From Panonychus citri (Eukaryota > Arthropoda > Arachnida > Trombidiformes > Tetranychidae): a DNA stretch of 64,000 bases. Numbering within the stretch: the stretch's first letter is position 1; every line of letters begins with the position of its first letter. Under the pieces are notes generated by a model. The model worked only from the letters and a program-made list of their open reading frames with translations. It was not told the DNA's origin and searched no databases. Shown here piece by piece: positions 1 to 13,100 of this stretch. The position numbers were made by a program, and so were the translations under genes. The DNA lies in assembly GCF_014898815.1 (NCBI RefSeq), contig NW_026515540.1, positions 186,001 through 250,000 on the forward strand, in the 5' to 3' direction.

Positions 1-1
1 T

Positions 2-645
2 GTTTTCATTGATAGAGATATTTTTTAGATTTTATTGTTGACAAATTATATTGTCTAGATCACAACGATCAATTTGAGAGATTTTTTATTGAAATCGGAT
101 GAGAAATAAAAAAGTTATATCAGATCGAATTTAACATGGGGGTCTATGGAAAATGACGAGTTTTGGCCTGTTAATCTTAGACTATTAGGGTCAGTGCCAT
201 GAAAACTTGACAACTCGTAGTTCAACTAATTGTTTATAAGAAATTGAGACTAGAATGATGATTGTGCGTCTATTTTTGTTTTTTCAGGTCTAAAACAGAC
301 AATAATCAAAAAATTGTTCATATAATAGGGAATTTACATTGGAAATTAAATATTAGTTGAGCTTCCTATTGAAAATGAATAAAACGAAAAGTAATAGACG
401 CACAATCATCATTCTAGTCTCAATTTCTTATAAACAATTAGTTGAACTACGAGTTGTCAAGTTTTCATGGCACTGAATAGTCTAAGATTAACAGGCCAAA
501 CTCGTCATTTCCAGACCCCATGTTAAATTCGATCTGATATAACTTTTATTTCTCATCCGATTTCAATAATCTCTCAAATTGATCGTTGTGATCTAGACAA
601 TATATTTGTCAACAATAAAATCTAAAAATCTCTATCAATGAAAAC
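2..645. repeat. Fold-back (long inverted repeat) element
   Basis: Two arms, about 2-275 and 392-645, are near-perfect reverse complements. For example, the block GACGCACAATCATCATTCTA in the right arm is mirrored in the left arm near 252-271. A loop of about 115 bp separates them. The arms carry small indels relative to each other. No ORF of note lies inside. The structure fits a fold-back or MITE-type DNA transposon, or a local inverted duplication. The left end may be cut by the window edge. Confidence 0.8.
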
Positions 646-1961
646 TAGGACCAACGAAAATTTTGAACTGTTTATTTGGGTTTTTAATCAATCGGACTAA
701 TTTAACCAACTTGCTATTCTAAATTTACAAATTTTTCCCAGATGATTGCTATCGTAGTTAAATAAATTATAAAATTGATCAATTTGGTCAAGTATTAGTA
801 CCACAATTAAATATAATTGTTGTAACGAAAAATATTGACTGGTATTATACATTTTGTGCACAAGTTTTTATCATTTCATCTTTGTTATTGCACTTTAAAC
901 ATCATATTCACGTTCATTTGCATCACTATTTTCAACGTTTTTACCTATTTCTGCGAACTTTTTGTTTAAATTTTTACTATTCAATTCAAGAACCTACATA
1001 ATATTCAAAACAATATATGAAAATGTTTATGTAAACTTTCACCGCTCTCCAACTTTTCAATATAAAAAGTTTACATTAGCTCACAAAAGATAAGTTTTTT
1101 ATCAATTATTTCGGACGTTTTTCACAACTTTCTGTGTCTTTTGCGTGTGGTTTTCACAAACTGAGCTCACAATTTCACCCTGATTTCAATGTTGCAGCCC
1201 ATAATGGGGAATATGAAGAAATAATGAAATTTTTGTCTAAAATTAAAGCAACAGTTTCACGTTTGGATTGGATATACCATTGGAACAATTTCCAGTTTAC
1301 ATCGATTATCATGGACTACAAAAACCAATCAAATTTAATCAGCAGGAACATTCTTGGCTGCTTCACAATTTTTTTTAGTATCCGAAACAAAAGATATAAT
1401 ACAGGGCAATTCAGCTATTTTTATCGATGTTTTTGCGACTTTCTCAGCAATTAAAAGTTGTTGAGCGTGCAGATTTCAAACAGTGAAATGAGCGCACGGT
1501 GATGTTCTAGAATATAGCCGATTATACATAGGATGCACGGCGCTGCTATTTGTGATAAAGTCTTCGGTCAAATATGAACTTGCTATGACCTTTGGATGCC
1601 AAGAAGTAGTATATAAACCTCCGCTTCTGGCTCACCCAGAAGCGGAAATGGGGGAAAAAACTTTCATGAAAATTTTTTGATTAAAAAATCGATTTTTTTA
1701 TGTAAAAATCAAAAAACCCGCTATAATGTGCTGTTGCTTAGCAACGTTATTTAACTTTTTTTTCCTTACCACATAAAATTTGTTTAAGTTTTTCATTTCA
1801 AATCTAATTTGTATATATTTGGTATAAAATTAAGTGAATTAACCATATATGTAGTTATTTTTTTCAATTTAATTAATTGCTTGAATTTTATTAATTGAAT
1901 TGTAAAATGTTGATTGACAAATTACCATTCCTTTTTTTATTTGCGATCGATAAGTCTTTTA

Positions 1962-1992
<31 letters not shown>

Positions 1993-2340
1993 ATATGGGT
2001 TTCTTCTGCCTTTCTTTCTTTCTTTCTTTTTCTCTCTGTGTGTGTTTCTCTCTCTTCGTGTTTCTCTCTTTGTGTTTCTTTCATTCTCTCTCAGGAATGG
2101 TTTTTCAAAACTCTCAACGTCCCTCATCCCAAAGAATGAGATCAGGATGGAATTTTTTGACCATAGTCCCACGACATGGACACGAGATTAGCTAATTTCA
2201 TTTTGAACAAAGGAGATGATGAAATAATACCTAAAGATTATAAGAATGGTTAGAGCGAGGAAAAGCAGCAACGCGTAGACTAGATCACTCATGATTTATA
2301 ATTGAGCGATTAAATAATTTGTGACAAGTATTTATAGTTT
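646..2340. other. Intergenic; CT/TTTC low-complexity tract and small hairpin
   Basis: I see no convincing gene. A perfect hairpin, CCGCTTCTGG then CTCAC then CCAGAAGCGG, sits at about 1621-1645. A related motif in the opposite orientation occurs at about 2944-2975, and again at about 7448-7479 inside the second copy of the direct repeat. A CT/TTTC-rich tract runs from about 1957 to 2095 and makes spurious Ser/Leu/Phe ORFs on the + strand and Arg/Glu ORFs on the - strand. The 106-codon frame at 1134-1454 has no recognisable domain. Confidence 0.6.
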
Positions 2341-2356
2341 TTAATCATTTTTATTC

Positions 2357-2724
2357 TTATATTAGATCATATGTGATCAAGAAAGATTCATATTTATCTG
2401 AGAACTCTTTGCTCTTTAATAGCTTCATCAGTTTCATATCCGCTTTAACGTGACCAAATACCAATTTATTCGGGAGATTGTAAAGATCAATTTGGTCAAC
2501 AAGAGCTTTTAAACGTTTAAATGTATCAAAAGAGATTTCAATAGTCCAATTTGGTCCAATAATTTCATCATATCCATCTCCTTTGCTATGCGCCCATTCA
2601 CTTATCTTCACTGTGAAATTTGAAAATTTGAAAAATTTGAAATTTCATTTTTTACAATATCAATTATTAGATTGGCTTTGTTGCCACTCGCACAGTAATC
2701 AAATACAACTTGATCTGTCCACAT
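2357..2724 (-). CDS. Hypothetical small two-exon protein (about 105 aa)
   Basis: On the - strand an ATG at 2722-2724 opens a 23-codon exon (starting MWTDQ, ending at 2656) followed by GTAAAA. A 50-bp intron and an acceptor ending GTGAAG lead in frame to an 82-codon exon (ISEWAHSKGDGYDEII...) that stops at 2357. I do not recognise the product; there is no signal peptide, transmembrane segment or known motif. The 5' exon and part of the second exon are duplicated at about 6993-7228, where the C-terminal half is cut off by the repeat boundary, so the upstream copy cannot be complete. The splice sites are my reading and could be wrong; transcription is unproven. Confidence 0.3.
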
Positions 2725-3679
2725 TTTGATACTAATGGTATACTAACAAAGACTAGTGCTTTTTATAGCTATTGTTATTGCATCATTTTGCATTGGATCA
2801 TTTTTGCAAGGTTATTGCTGACGTCATTCTAGACAGTTCAGTGACTCTGACATCGAATGATGGTTTCAAGGTCACTATTGACGTCATTTCAGACAGTTCA
2901 TTGAACTTTTTGGAACGTTCTAGAACATTCTATGAACCGCACCCCCATTTCCGCTTTTGAGCCAGAAGCTACGGTTTTCATACTACTCCAAGATCTTCAA
3001 TAAAATAGCCATATTGGTTAAAAACTGTATATGTTTGAACATACATAAAAGTAATGCAACAATCAGCTTTACTTTTCACTCAACTTTCATTGGTATAAAC
3101 AGAAAAATATTTACAAAATCGTTAAATCAGGACTTGGATTATAAAGATCAGAGTCCAATATCTTTTCTTCTTCTTCTAGATGAGTCATAAGCGAAGTTTT
3201 ATCTCTCGCTCTCAACCATCATAAGTATTTACTCCTTATAAATGGGAAGAATCGACATTTTGTATAAACATTTGACTCTAAATATTTGAATTGTTTTTCA
3301 TTGAGATTTCTCAAATAATCACAGTTAATCACAGAGGTTTTTTGAAAATTTGAGTATACAGGGCGTAACAACCAACCATTGCCACTTTTGAGAGCGGATT
3401 GCTCGAAAACTATCCGTCCAATTTTCGATCCTATGACGCCAATTGGTAGACAAAATGTGTAAGTTTTGTTTGGTGTTATTAAGAATATGACCACAAAATT
3501 CAAATTCGAACGATGGCCTTTCAAAGTCGGAAAAGTGGTACATCACGGCCTATTTGCTACTTTCAACGGACAAGTTGCCGCTATTCTGAGCCCGTTTAAG
3601 AGCTTTGAGATCTAATTTTTTAGGCTTATTAGCATTTTCAGCATCGGTAATTTACCAGGGCCTGATTTCATGATGATCG
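2489..3679. repeat. 1,191-bp direct repeat, copy A
   Basis: This segment is repeated at 6993-8183 with a constant offset of 4,504 bp and looks essentially identical. It includes the start of the small hypothetical gene, an intergenic stretch and the left half of a MITE (from 3357). Its right end at 3679 cuts the MITE in the middle and abuts retroelement sequence. It does not begin TG and end CA, so it is a segmental duplication and not an LTR. Confidence 0.9.
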
Positions 3680-4433
3680 ATGATGTTATTCAATCTTTGT
3701 TTTTCTTCAGGAAGTAACGATTGATCGATTCCATTATTTAAAGTTGTAATTAAATTGTTAATTGTTGAAGGAAATTCATTTGCTCGTGAATCAATTTTCG
3801 TTTTCTTAATAACTTGTTGAACTTTTTCTTCATCTGTAGCTTTAAATGACCAATGCTCAATGGCTTTTAATTGACTACAGGAAAACTCAGGATTTGTAGC
3901 ACTATTATCGTTAACTTTTGATTTTGATCGTTGTCTCTTTTGACGTTGATTTGATGATGATGATGATGATGAATCTTTGGTGGAACAGCAGCTTAAGCTC
4001 AACTGTTCCGGCCCATAGATTTGATGATACAAATTGTTGAACACATAATCAAAACTCACAACACTTGGAACTCTCATAGTAACACTAATTGGATAAAAGG
4101 TTCCATCAATTTGTCTAAACATAGACCACATGGTTGGTGTTATTGATGCAGCACCAGCATTACACCAAGAAGAAAAATTGTGACCTAAAATAAGATCATA
4201 ACTCAATTCATCAAAAACATACATGTGAATTGGTTCTTGTTTATACGGTTGATCAACTTTGAAAATCGCATGGGTAACACCCTTTGAAGTAACTGGACTA
4301 TTCGAAAGTCCTTGGAAGGTTCGATGAAATCGATAAATCTTAAAACCAAGCGCTTCGGCAACTGAAGCCTTAATAGCTGTCGTTCCAGCTCCTGTATCAA
4401 ATAAAGCATCGATTGACTTATCACAATCTTCAA
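3680..4433 (-). pseudogene. Retroelement zinc knuckle tail and aspartic protease fragment, lacking RT
   Basis: This continues the upstream Gag on the - strand. A CCHC zinc knuckle (C-F-I-C-x4-H-x4-C) lies at about 4530-4572 in a shifted frame. The protease active-site motif A-L-F-D-T-G-A-G-T-T follows at about 4390-4420, and a frame from 4224 (LILGHNF, typical of the second conserved protease block) runs to about 3652. A Ser-run linker and a short pre-RT segment (LLPEEKQRL) follow. Coding stops exactly at the 3679/3680 boundary of the direct repeat, so reverse transcriptase, RNase H and integrase are absent. Several frames are needed to read it, so it is broken. It is probably a Ty3/gypsy-type relic. 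Confidence 0.7.
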
Positions 4434-4445
4434 TCGGAATCTTAA

Positions 4446-6155
4446 TTATCGGAAAATGGCCAGTGTTAGGTGAACTTGATTTAAAATGATTAGTTTGAGT
4501 GTTTCCACTTGAAGCATTTTGTCTCGATGGACAATTTTCAGCGAGATGATCGTTACGATAACATATAAAACAATGAGTTTGTTGGCCTTGTTGAAGTGGT
4601 TGAACTTGTTGCGGTTGTTGATTAGTTTGTTGATTTTGCTGATTGTTGTTTCGGTAAACATAATCAGTTTTTCCAGGAAAATTTCCATTATTTTGATTGT
4701 TGTAATTACTATTATAATTTCGACCTTTGTAATTAGATGATCGCGTTGATCGTTTTCTTGATTATTTTGTTGATTAATTTGTTGATTGTTTTGTTGTTGA
4801 TTAATTTGTTGACCACTTTGTTGATTGTTTTGTTGATTGTTTTGTTGATCACTTGATTGTTGATCACTTGAAGAGTTGAATCGATTTCCTCTCTGATTAC
4901 TTCTTTGATTATTAAATTGTCGACCTGGAACTTTCTTTGAAAGGTCGTGTTTAATTCTACTCTCATGAGTAATTAACGCTCCAATTAACGCTTCCGTTGA
5001 TTTGATTTTCATATCATTTGCATATTTGAATTTGAGATTATCAGGAAGTGTATGAAATATTAGTAGCGTAATAGCTTCATTATCAATATCATTACATCTG
5101 ATTTTTGCAGCATCTGAGAGTTTTTTAACATATTCATGAGGATCATCACCATTAGAATACTTGGTAAACATTAACTTGTTCGTGGCCTCTAGTATATCAG
5201 CAGCACCAACATAACTTTCGCGGAGTAATTGGATTAATCCAGACAATGAAATATCATCTCCATATTTGCGTTTAATTGTTTTAATTACTGTAAATATCTT
5301 TGGTGGAACTCTTGTTGCAAGTAATTTAGTTGCATAACTATCAGGAATTGGGCAAATCTCAATTGCATTTGAAAATCTTTCTAAATAAGAGGTAAACGTT
5401 TCCTTGGAATCCTCTGTATAACGATCAATAATATCATGGGTCAGGATATCTGAGTATTGTTTCAGTGCTTCCAATTTCTTTTGAATTATATCGATTGGCT
5501 TAGGTAACACTGGAGAAGGTAAATTGATGCTTTCAGCTCGTATCCTTTGGTAAGTGGTAGGGCTATAAGCTTGTTGTTGAGGGAAATCAAGATTTTGTTT
5601 TTGTTGTTTCTTTTGGGACAATTCTTGGTTAAAAAATGATGAATGTGGACCTGAAGGAAAATCATCTTCATTTGGTTCCGAATTTGTTACCATTAAATTG
5701 TATCTTTCTGTTTGTTCAATTGAGAATCCATATTCATTCAATTGATCGATTGATAGATCGAGGCGATCGAGAGCCTGATTAAGATGTAAAGTTAAAATAT
5801 TTGCTTCCGTTATCTTAAACACACGAAGCCGAAGAAATTGATCAGGAGTATTTAACCAATTTGGATTAAATATGATGGTCTCTATATTCCATTCTTCATT
5901 TACACCAACATCTTTGTAGTAAATGGCATTGGTTCTAAGAGCATCATTGACGATTCTTGAAACGAATCCAATATAATAATCAGGACGAAATGAATATCCA
6001 AGTTTCTTTGCAGTTTCTCTTTTAATTTGTTCATTGGCAAGATACGATTTAACTGTTTGTGCCATTTTGAACAATTTCGATAGATACGATAACTTTGATG
6101 AAGTTGGAGAAGTAACAATTGTTGAAAGTTCTTGGTAATCCCAAGTTTTATCCAA
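4446..6155 (-). pseudogene. Retrotransposon Gag-like polyprotein (569-codon frame)
   Basis: A long frame opens with MDKTWDYQELSTI. Residues about 235-400 resemble the retrotransposon Gag capsid fold (TFTSYLERFSNAIEICP, then a KLLATRVPP block and an LIQLLRESYVG helix). A Gln/Asn-rich low-complexity linker follows (runs of NNQQNNQQ). Near 4740 the sensible frame changes, because the zinc knuckle and protease are in another frame. Such a shift could be programmed Gag-Pro frameshifting or decay; I cannot tell which. No LTR, primer-binding site or polypurine tract is visible around it, so it is an incomplete element. Confidence 0.75.
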
Positions 6156-6669
6156 AGATGAGAAGTTATTTGATTTCTCCAGATTAATTGAATATGAAAT
6201 TAAAGATGATTAATTGTAATTGAAAATGTAAAGATGATGAATGAGTTAAGACTCGTAATTAATTAGACCACCAAATAAGTTGATTAATAAGTTGAATTGT
6301 TGTGGCTAATTTAGAGATGAATCATTCAAGGTTTAATTTAGATCTCTCAATGAGAATCAGAGGACAATTAAAATTGTATGAGTAACAGGAATTAAGCGTC
6401 TGTACTTTTGACCTTGAGAATTGATTTTATTAATTAAAAGATTTTGGGGACCGATCGATACTATTTAATTAACCAAATTTTCCACAGCCAAATATCAATT
6501 ACCGTTCCAAATTACCTTCACCTTTCGAGTACTAATTAATTGTTCCAATGTTAGCGATAACCAGATCACTACAACACGTACTTAATTACCTTTCCACCAA
6601 ACCAAGACGAAGATTAAATATGAAGGTTACCTTAGATGACTCGTACTAATAGTAATTAACTTAAACAAT

Positions 6670-6895
6670 GAATAATCAGGAGAAAAGGTAAAACCAAGCT
6701 TTGTTGCTGCTTCTCTTTTGGTTGTTTCTGATGAGAGATAATTTTTCAGGGTATCAGCCATATTGATTGTTTTAAACAAATGAGAAATATATGAAAGTTT
6801 AGATGAAGATGGAGAAATATCAATTGTTGAAATTTCTTGGTAATCCCAAGTTTTGTTTAGATCTGAATCCAGATTAATATTTGTTGATATTTAAA
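6670..6895 (-). pseudogene. Second, diverged remnant of the Gag N-terminus
   Basis: On the - strand this reads QTWDYQEISTI, then a SPSSSKLSYI block and a TTKREAATKLGF block. It parallels, with many substitutions, the first 70 or so residues of the Gag frame that starts at 6155. It is truncated at about 6670. It shows that at least two related copies of this Gag family landed here, or that one was tandemly duplicated long ago. Between 6160 and 6670 I see only AT-rich sequence. Confidence 0.65.
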
Positions 6896-6992
6896 GATGA
6901 TTAGTAATTAAGATTACTTTAGTTTACTCAGTAATTAAGATTACAATGAGTAAAAAGATGAATGAGAGTTGAAACAATTAGTTAAATTGTTA

Positions 6993-8183
6993 AATTTGGT
7001 CAACAAGAGCTTTTAAACGTTTAAATGTATCAAAAGAGATTTCAATAGTCCAATTTGGTCCAATAATTTCATCATATCCATCTCCTTTGCTATGCGCCCA
7101 TTCACTTATCTTCACTGTGAAATTTGAAAATTTGAAAAATTTGAAATTTCATTTTTTACAATATCAATTATTAGATTGGCTTTGTTGCCACTCGCACAGT
7201 AATCAAATACAACTTGATCTGTCCACATTTTGATACTAATGGTATACTAACAAAGACTAGTGCTTTTTATAGCTATTGTTATTGCATCATTTTGCATTGG
7301 ATCATTTTTGCAAGGTTATTGCTGACGTCATTCTAGACAGTTCAGTGACTCTGACATCGAATGATGGTTTCAAGGTCACTATTGACGTCATTTCAGACAG
7401 TTCATTGAACTTTTTGGAACGTTCTAGAACATTCTATGAACCGCACCCCCATTTCCGCTTTTGAGCCAGAAGCTACGGTTTTCATACTACTCCAAGATCT
7501 TCAATAAAATAGCCATATTGGTTAAAAACTGTATATGTTTGAACATACATAAAAGTAATGCAACAATCAGCTTTACTTTTCACTCAACTTTCATTGGTAT
7601 AAACAGAAAAATATTTACAAAATCGTTAAATCAGGACTTGGATTATAAAGATCAGAGTCCAATATCTTTTCTTCTTCTTCTAGATGAGTCATAAGCGAAG
7701 TTTTATCTCTCGCTCTCAACCATCATAAGTATTTACTCCTTATAAATGGGAAGAATCGACATTTTGTATAAACATTTGACTCTAAATATTTGAATTGTTT
7801 TTCATTGAGATTTCTCAAATAATCACAGTTAATCACAGAGGTTTTTTGAAAATTTGAGTATACAGGGCGTAACAACCAACCATTGCCACTTTTGAGAGCG
7901 GATTGCTCGAAAACTATCCGTCCAATTTTCGATCCTATGACGCCAATTGGTAGACAAAATGTGTAAGTTTTGTTTGGTGTTATTAAGAATATGACCACAA
8001 AATTCAAATTCGAACGATGGCCTTTCAAAGTCGGAAAAGTGGTACATCACGGCCTATTTGCTACTTTCAACGGACAAGTTGCCGCTATTCTGAGCCCGTT
8101 TAAGAGCTTTGAGATCTAATTTTTTAGGCTTATTAGCATTTTCAGCATCGGTAATTTACCAGGGCCTGATTTCATGATGATCG
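6993..8183. repeat. 1,191-bp direct repeat, copy B
   Basis: This matches 2489-3679. Here the MITE at its right end is continuous through 8541, so this copy preserves the original context on that side. Copy A preserves it on the other side, where the small hypothetical gene is complete. The two copies therefore flank the inserted retroelement block 3680-6992. Confidence 0.9.
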
Positions 8184-8541
8184 GAAAGGTCAAAATTTTT
8201 CGCATGGAAGCCAATGGATCAAGTTCGCACCTTTGAATGATAATTACTCCTGAACGATAAGTCAGATCAAAAAACAAATTAGCACAATCTACGCAATAAA
8301 AGTTGGGCTTTTGATTGGCATGAAAAAATTTACCGCGAAATTCTTTGCATCCAAATGTACCACTTTTCCGACTTTGAAAGGCCATCGTTCGAATTTGAAT
8401 TTTGTGGTCATATTCTTAATAACACCAAACAAAACTTACACATTTTGTCTACCAATTGGCGTCATAGGATCGAAAATTGGACGGATAGTTTTCGAGCAAT
8501 CCGCTCTCAAAAGTGGAAATGGTTGGTTGATACGCCCTGTA
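7861..8541. mobile_element. 681-bp MITE with about 187-bp terminal inverted repeats, TA ends
   Basis: The left end reads TACAGGGCGTAACAACC and the right end GGTTGGTTGATACGCCCTGTA. The two terminal stretches (about 7861-8047 and 8356-8541) are nearly perfect reverse complements. The TA dinucleotide at each end and the CAGGG start suggest a Tc1/mariner-type target site. There is no transposase frame in the roughly 300-bp interior, so it is non-autonomous. A left half is also present at 3357-3679 within the direct repeat. Small ORFs crossing it are coincidental. Confidence 0.8.
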
Positions 8542-8585
8542 TATTTATGATGATCATGAAATTGAAGATGTTGATGATAAGTAGA

Positions 8586-9050
8586 CAGAGAGAGAGAGAG
8601 AAAGATAAGAAAGTCTACAGATATGTCTTCCTAATTCTGTGGGTTGATTACAATTCTTATGTTGTTATTAAGGTTAAACAAAGTAAACTCGATAAAAGAT
8701 TCTTACTCCATATTAACCTAACAGTGTAGTTTGAGGCTCATTTGCATGATAATTAAATTAAACCCATTCATCTTCATGGTTAAGATGATAAGAAGATGTT
8801 GTAATAATAATTAAGTAGTTGATCATGATGAGTGATAACAAGATTGCCAATGATTACTAAACTGTAAATGAATTAACTACCAGGGGATATGGTTTAAGGT
8901 TCAATTAAAAAGGTTTGCTTCTCAAGTTTATAGCATTATGGTGATGGTGCAGACGATATTGGGACTTTTTTATTTTCTAAATCTTCAATTCCCTTATCAG
9001 TTTATTTATTTCATCTAATTTGTCAATTTTTGTTTTTCAATGAATTTCAG
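8586..9050. other. Gene-poor stretch before the Ig exon
   Basis: A short GA run at about 8586-8600 and AT-rich sequence. This is probably the intron upstream of the Ig-domain exon at 9051. A pyrimidine-rich tract and TTTCAG directly precede that exon. I see no other coding exon here. Confidence 0.5.
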
Positions 9051-10145
9051 ATCGCCCTGAATGTAGTGTACATAAAGAATCACTTGGTGGAAATCGTTGG
9101 CTACTCTCATGTGAAGCCTCATCAAACCCTCCTGTCCTTAACTTTACATGGTATCGATACAATCGGACTGTTGGTGACACTTTATCATCATCATTATCAC
9201 CTTTACCTTCACCTTCCTTATTAACTAATTCTGGTTCATCGCCAGTTTCGTCTAAACGATTAGCGATCTCATCAATTGAGGACAAACAGAGTTCAGTCCT
9301 TGTTCTAGAGGAAAATGATCTGGAAGCTTATTCTTGTATAGCAACAAATATTATCGGTCCCTCAACTCCATGTAAACTAAAAATAGTTCATGTAAATGGT
9401 AAGTGGACAAAGTTTATATCTCTTTCAGTATATTATCGTTAAAAAACTCTAATCAATTGCAAATCGAATTCAAAATCCCTTAAAAGTACGTAGTGATCTT
9501 TAATATGTGTGAATGAAATTCATAAGAGTTAAAAAGTGCAGGTTTTTTTTATCTATGAAAACTTCATGACGAACAATCAAATGGTCAGTGAATTTTTTTC
9601 TTGAGAAAACATTAGAAGATCAATCTATGGAAATACATGAAAATCTTTTGCTTGGTCCAAATTCTGATTAAGTGGTGGTAAAAATTGATATGGATCATCA
9701 ATCTTCAAGTAAATTGAAGTTTTTTAGTGTTATTTTGGCAATGAATTGTATCAGTCTGCTGGTTTTGTTCATCGTGAGTTTTACTTTATTCAATAGAAAA
9801 CTTCAAATGACCCATGCAAGTGAATTGACTTTCACACTTATGCGATCCAGAACAATTATTGCACAAAATTTGTCTAAAATTTACAAAGACTTGAAAATCT
9901 GTTTTCTGAATTCATTTGTTCCATGAAAATTCCAAATATATCCTGAATATTGTACCCAAATTCTTTAAAATCTGCTTCTATCCATGTATTAATAGAACTT
10001 TTTTGCTTGAGATTCTCACTTCTTCATAAGCTACTCAGAGTATTTTTTACATCCATCTTTCTCTTTGTTTCGTCGTTCTTATCTTCAGAGTTTTTCATAT
10101 ATTCTTTTTCCAGTAATATTATTCTCATTCTCTGCTCACTCTATC

Positions 10146-10198
<53 letters not shown>

Positions 10199-13100
10199 AT
10201 GATCATCATTCTCCTCTTCCACTGAGTCTCTTTGCAAATGCAATCATCTTGGGAATAAGAGTTTCATTTGTTTCCTTTTTTCATCATTTCTTTTTTCTTT
10301 CCTCATTCTCTGCATTTATCTCCCTGAAAAACTTTTCCTTTTTCCTCCGGTGGAAAAAACCCTCCACAATATTAATGGAGTATTTGTTTTCATAAAAAAA
10401 GGAGTTAAAATGCAGAGAAAGAGAGAGGAAACTAACAAGAATATGATGAAGGTTCCAAATATTATCATGGTAAAAAAGTCAAGATAAACAGAATTTACAT
10501 GAGAAAGGTAGAAGGAGTGGATGGAAATTGAGAGTGCGAAAAATTGATCTGTAGAAAAAGTTGATTCCGTCTCCATGATATTACCTTTTCTTTTACTACT
10601 CCCAGTATCTTTGGTGTATTTAAAAAACACTTTGCATCTACTTTTTCTCCAAGATTAGATTGTTTTCCTTTTTCACTGTTTATCATGAATTTCAGAACTG
10701 ATCTTATTAGAAGTCTTTGCAAGAGCAGAAAATATAATTCGATAAATGATTATGGTTAAATATTCCAACAAGAAAGAAAAAGTTAAGACAAAAGTTACAA
10801 CAAGATAGAAAGTTCTGAATTGACTGAATTCATTTTTTCTTTCTAATCACCAAATGAATTTGATTTTGAATTGATCGTAACAGCCACAGAGATTTTTGCA
10901 TAAACATGAATAATATCATTCTCTGTATTCTGATGACGATCATCATCTGTCATCCTCATGGTGTTTTAGTCATCCCATTATCATGATGGTTGTGATGGTT
11001 TGAATCATTATTTTCATATTAAAGATGGAAAAAGTTGTTCAGTTGATCCAGTTTTTGGATACAAGGTATTAAAAGAAAAACATGAATTCTCAATGAATAA
11101 AAACCATTAGATAATCATTAACATATATTATAAATGATAATATGACAAATCATCATGGTGATAATCAGTTTGCTCAGTTCCTGAGTTCTAGGTTTTAATG
11201 TTATTTTAAAAACTTTAGAACTTTTTTTTCTCTTCCCATACAATCAACATGATTTCAGATTCAATTGAACGCCTTTGATAAGTTATATGATCAGAATTGT
11301 TAATCTTATGGATTAGCAGTGGAAATAATTTATTGGTCATCATTCCATGTTTGATCAGCTCTAAAGAATCTCTTTAATTGGAAAATGTCACCATAATGAC
11401 CATTGGTCACTGAGCTGATGTGTTATATAAATTTTTTTATTTTTATAAATCGTAACTTGATTGCGATAAATTTATTAAGATCATTAGAAATTTTTTTTCT
11501 TAAAGATTTTGATTGAATCGAAATTGATATTGAAAGTTTCCAGTTTAACTTAAGATCGTCCATTGAGTTCATTTCATTCAGATTGACCAGTGGTGAAGGT
11601 GCTTGATAGGTTGAAGGGAGGAAAAAAGTTCGAAAACTTTTTTTTTCATCTCTCACTTTAGCCATTTCGTTGATATATCAACACCAATAACCAATTTCCA
11701 GCTTAATATTTCCTGTTTTCGAACAATTTTTATCACTTATTTCAAGTTCTATTTCAACACTTTCGATATCATCATCACCATGATATCACTTTTAACACTT
11801 ATTCTTTTATAAGGATTGATATGTGAAGTTCTATTGAATTTTCTTGTCGATAGAAAAAAAAAACTCGATAAAAAAGTCTAGAACAAAGATTTGCAGTTAA
11901 TTTTCTTGTATTAAAACAAATCCTTTACCAATTAACTTTGAAATTCAATTTTTAATGATAAACTGTTATTTTCATGGTATGGAAATGAATGAATCAACTG
12001 AGAATCAGCATCATTAACTGTTGTCAACCTTTCGTTTGTTTTACATCAAACTCAGAAACTCATGATAAATAGATATGAACTTTTTCTGAACTTTTATGCT
12101 CACCCAAAGATCTAGTGATAGTTTAAATCTGTTTGCTGTTGATCATTTTTTTTTAAAGAAAAAGAACGAAAAATTTCTATGATAATACTATGATGAATTA
12201 GAAAAGTCGATCATCATTCATTTTCACTATGACAGAATTTCATACAGAAAGAGAATGAAAGTTCCGTAATCAGATGACATAAAACACACACATGAAAGAG
12301 GAAAAGTTGAGAGTGGGAAGGACTTGAAACATTAACATGAAATCATTTTTATCTTCTCATTCATTGTTCCTTTTCCAAGCCCCACACTACTCCATCATCA
12401 TGGTTATCTCACCATAATCATAAGTTAGTTTGTCATGGAATCTATTCCTCCTAAGGTTAGGAATCCTTTTTTTTTACCTTCCATAAGTCAATATAATATG
12501 AGGTGGAATTTTTTTTCTCTTGCTCATCTTCACAATCTAGTTAACTTGAATCATTGAACCTGAACTTACCTGATTCTCCTGAGGTCTCATCACCGAGAAC
12601 AACAGAAAAAAATCTAAGAGAAAATAGGCAAAAACTCTGATGAATCGAATGATAAAAAGATTTGAGTTCAGGACGAAAGTTCATGAACGAAAGATATGGA
12701 TAAAGTTTTCAGAATATCTTAGTGAATGAAAATTCATTCAACTTCCAATCTATGAGTTGATCTGATTTCGCTCTGATTTTTTTCCTGATAAATTGTTTTC
12801 TTCAAATAGATTTAGAAATTTGTATGATAGTTCATCATGATGGACAGTTCTGATATAAACTTTATTAACCGAATCTTATCATTTCTCTTTATCTGCTAAT
12901 ATCTTATTCTTGACTATATAAAACTCTGAACCAAAAAGGTTATCTCATGGCTTGAGATAATTTCATGTTGAGTCTTCACAAAATACTCTTGGGATAATGA
13001 ATCTTGATATTAACCTTTGACTTTTCCCTCAGAATCATTATCTTTCCATCATCGTTTTACCTGGAAAAAAATAGTTTGAGTGTGAAAACTTGAAGGTTGA

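Noticed and set aside
1134..1454. A 106-codon frame
   Set aside because: No domain, no ATG in a good context at its start and no neighbouring exon; judged to be chance in AT-rich DNA.
1895..2195. Overlapping frames in the CT/TTTC-rich tract
   Set aside because: They are low-complexity translations with no codon structure or splice context.
2489..8183. Reading the 1.19-kb direct repeats as LTRs of one complete element
   Set aside because: They lack TG...CA ends, contain parts of a host-like gene and half of a MITE, and the interior has no primer-binding site, RT or integrase.
8116..8385. An 89-codon - strand frame with a C-x2-C pair
   Set aside because: It straddles the interior and one inverted repeat of the MITE, so its composition follows the element and not a gene.
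10150..10193. Microsatellites as CRISPR-like or regulatory arrays
   Set aside because: They are simple dinucleotide runs without spacers.
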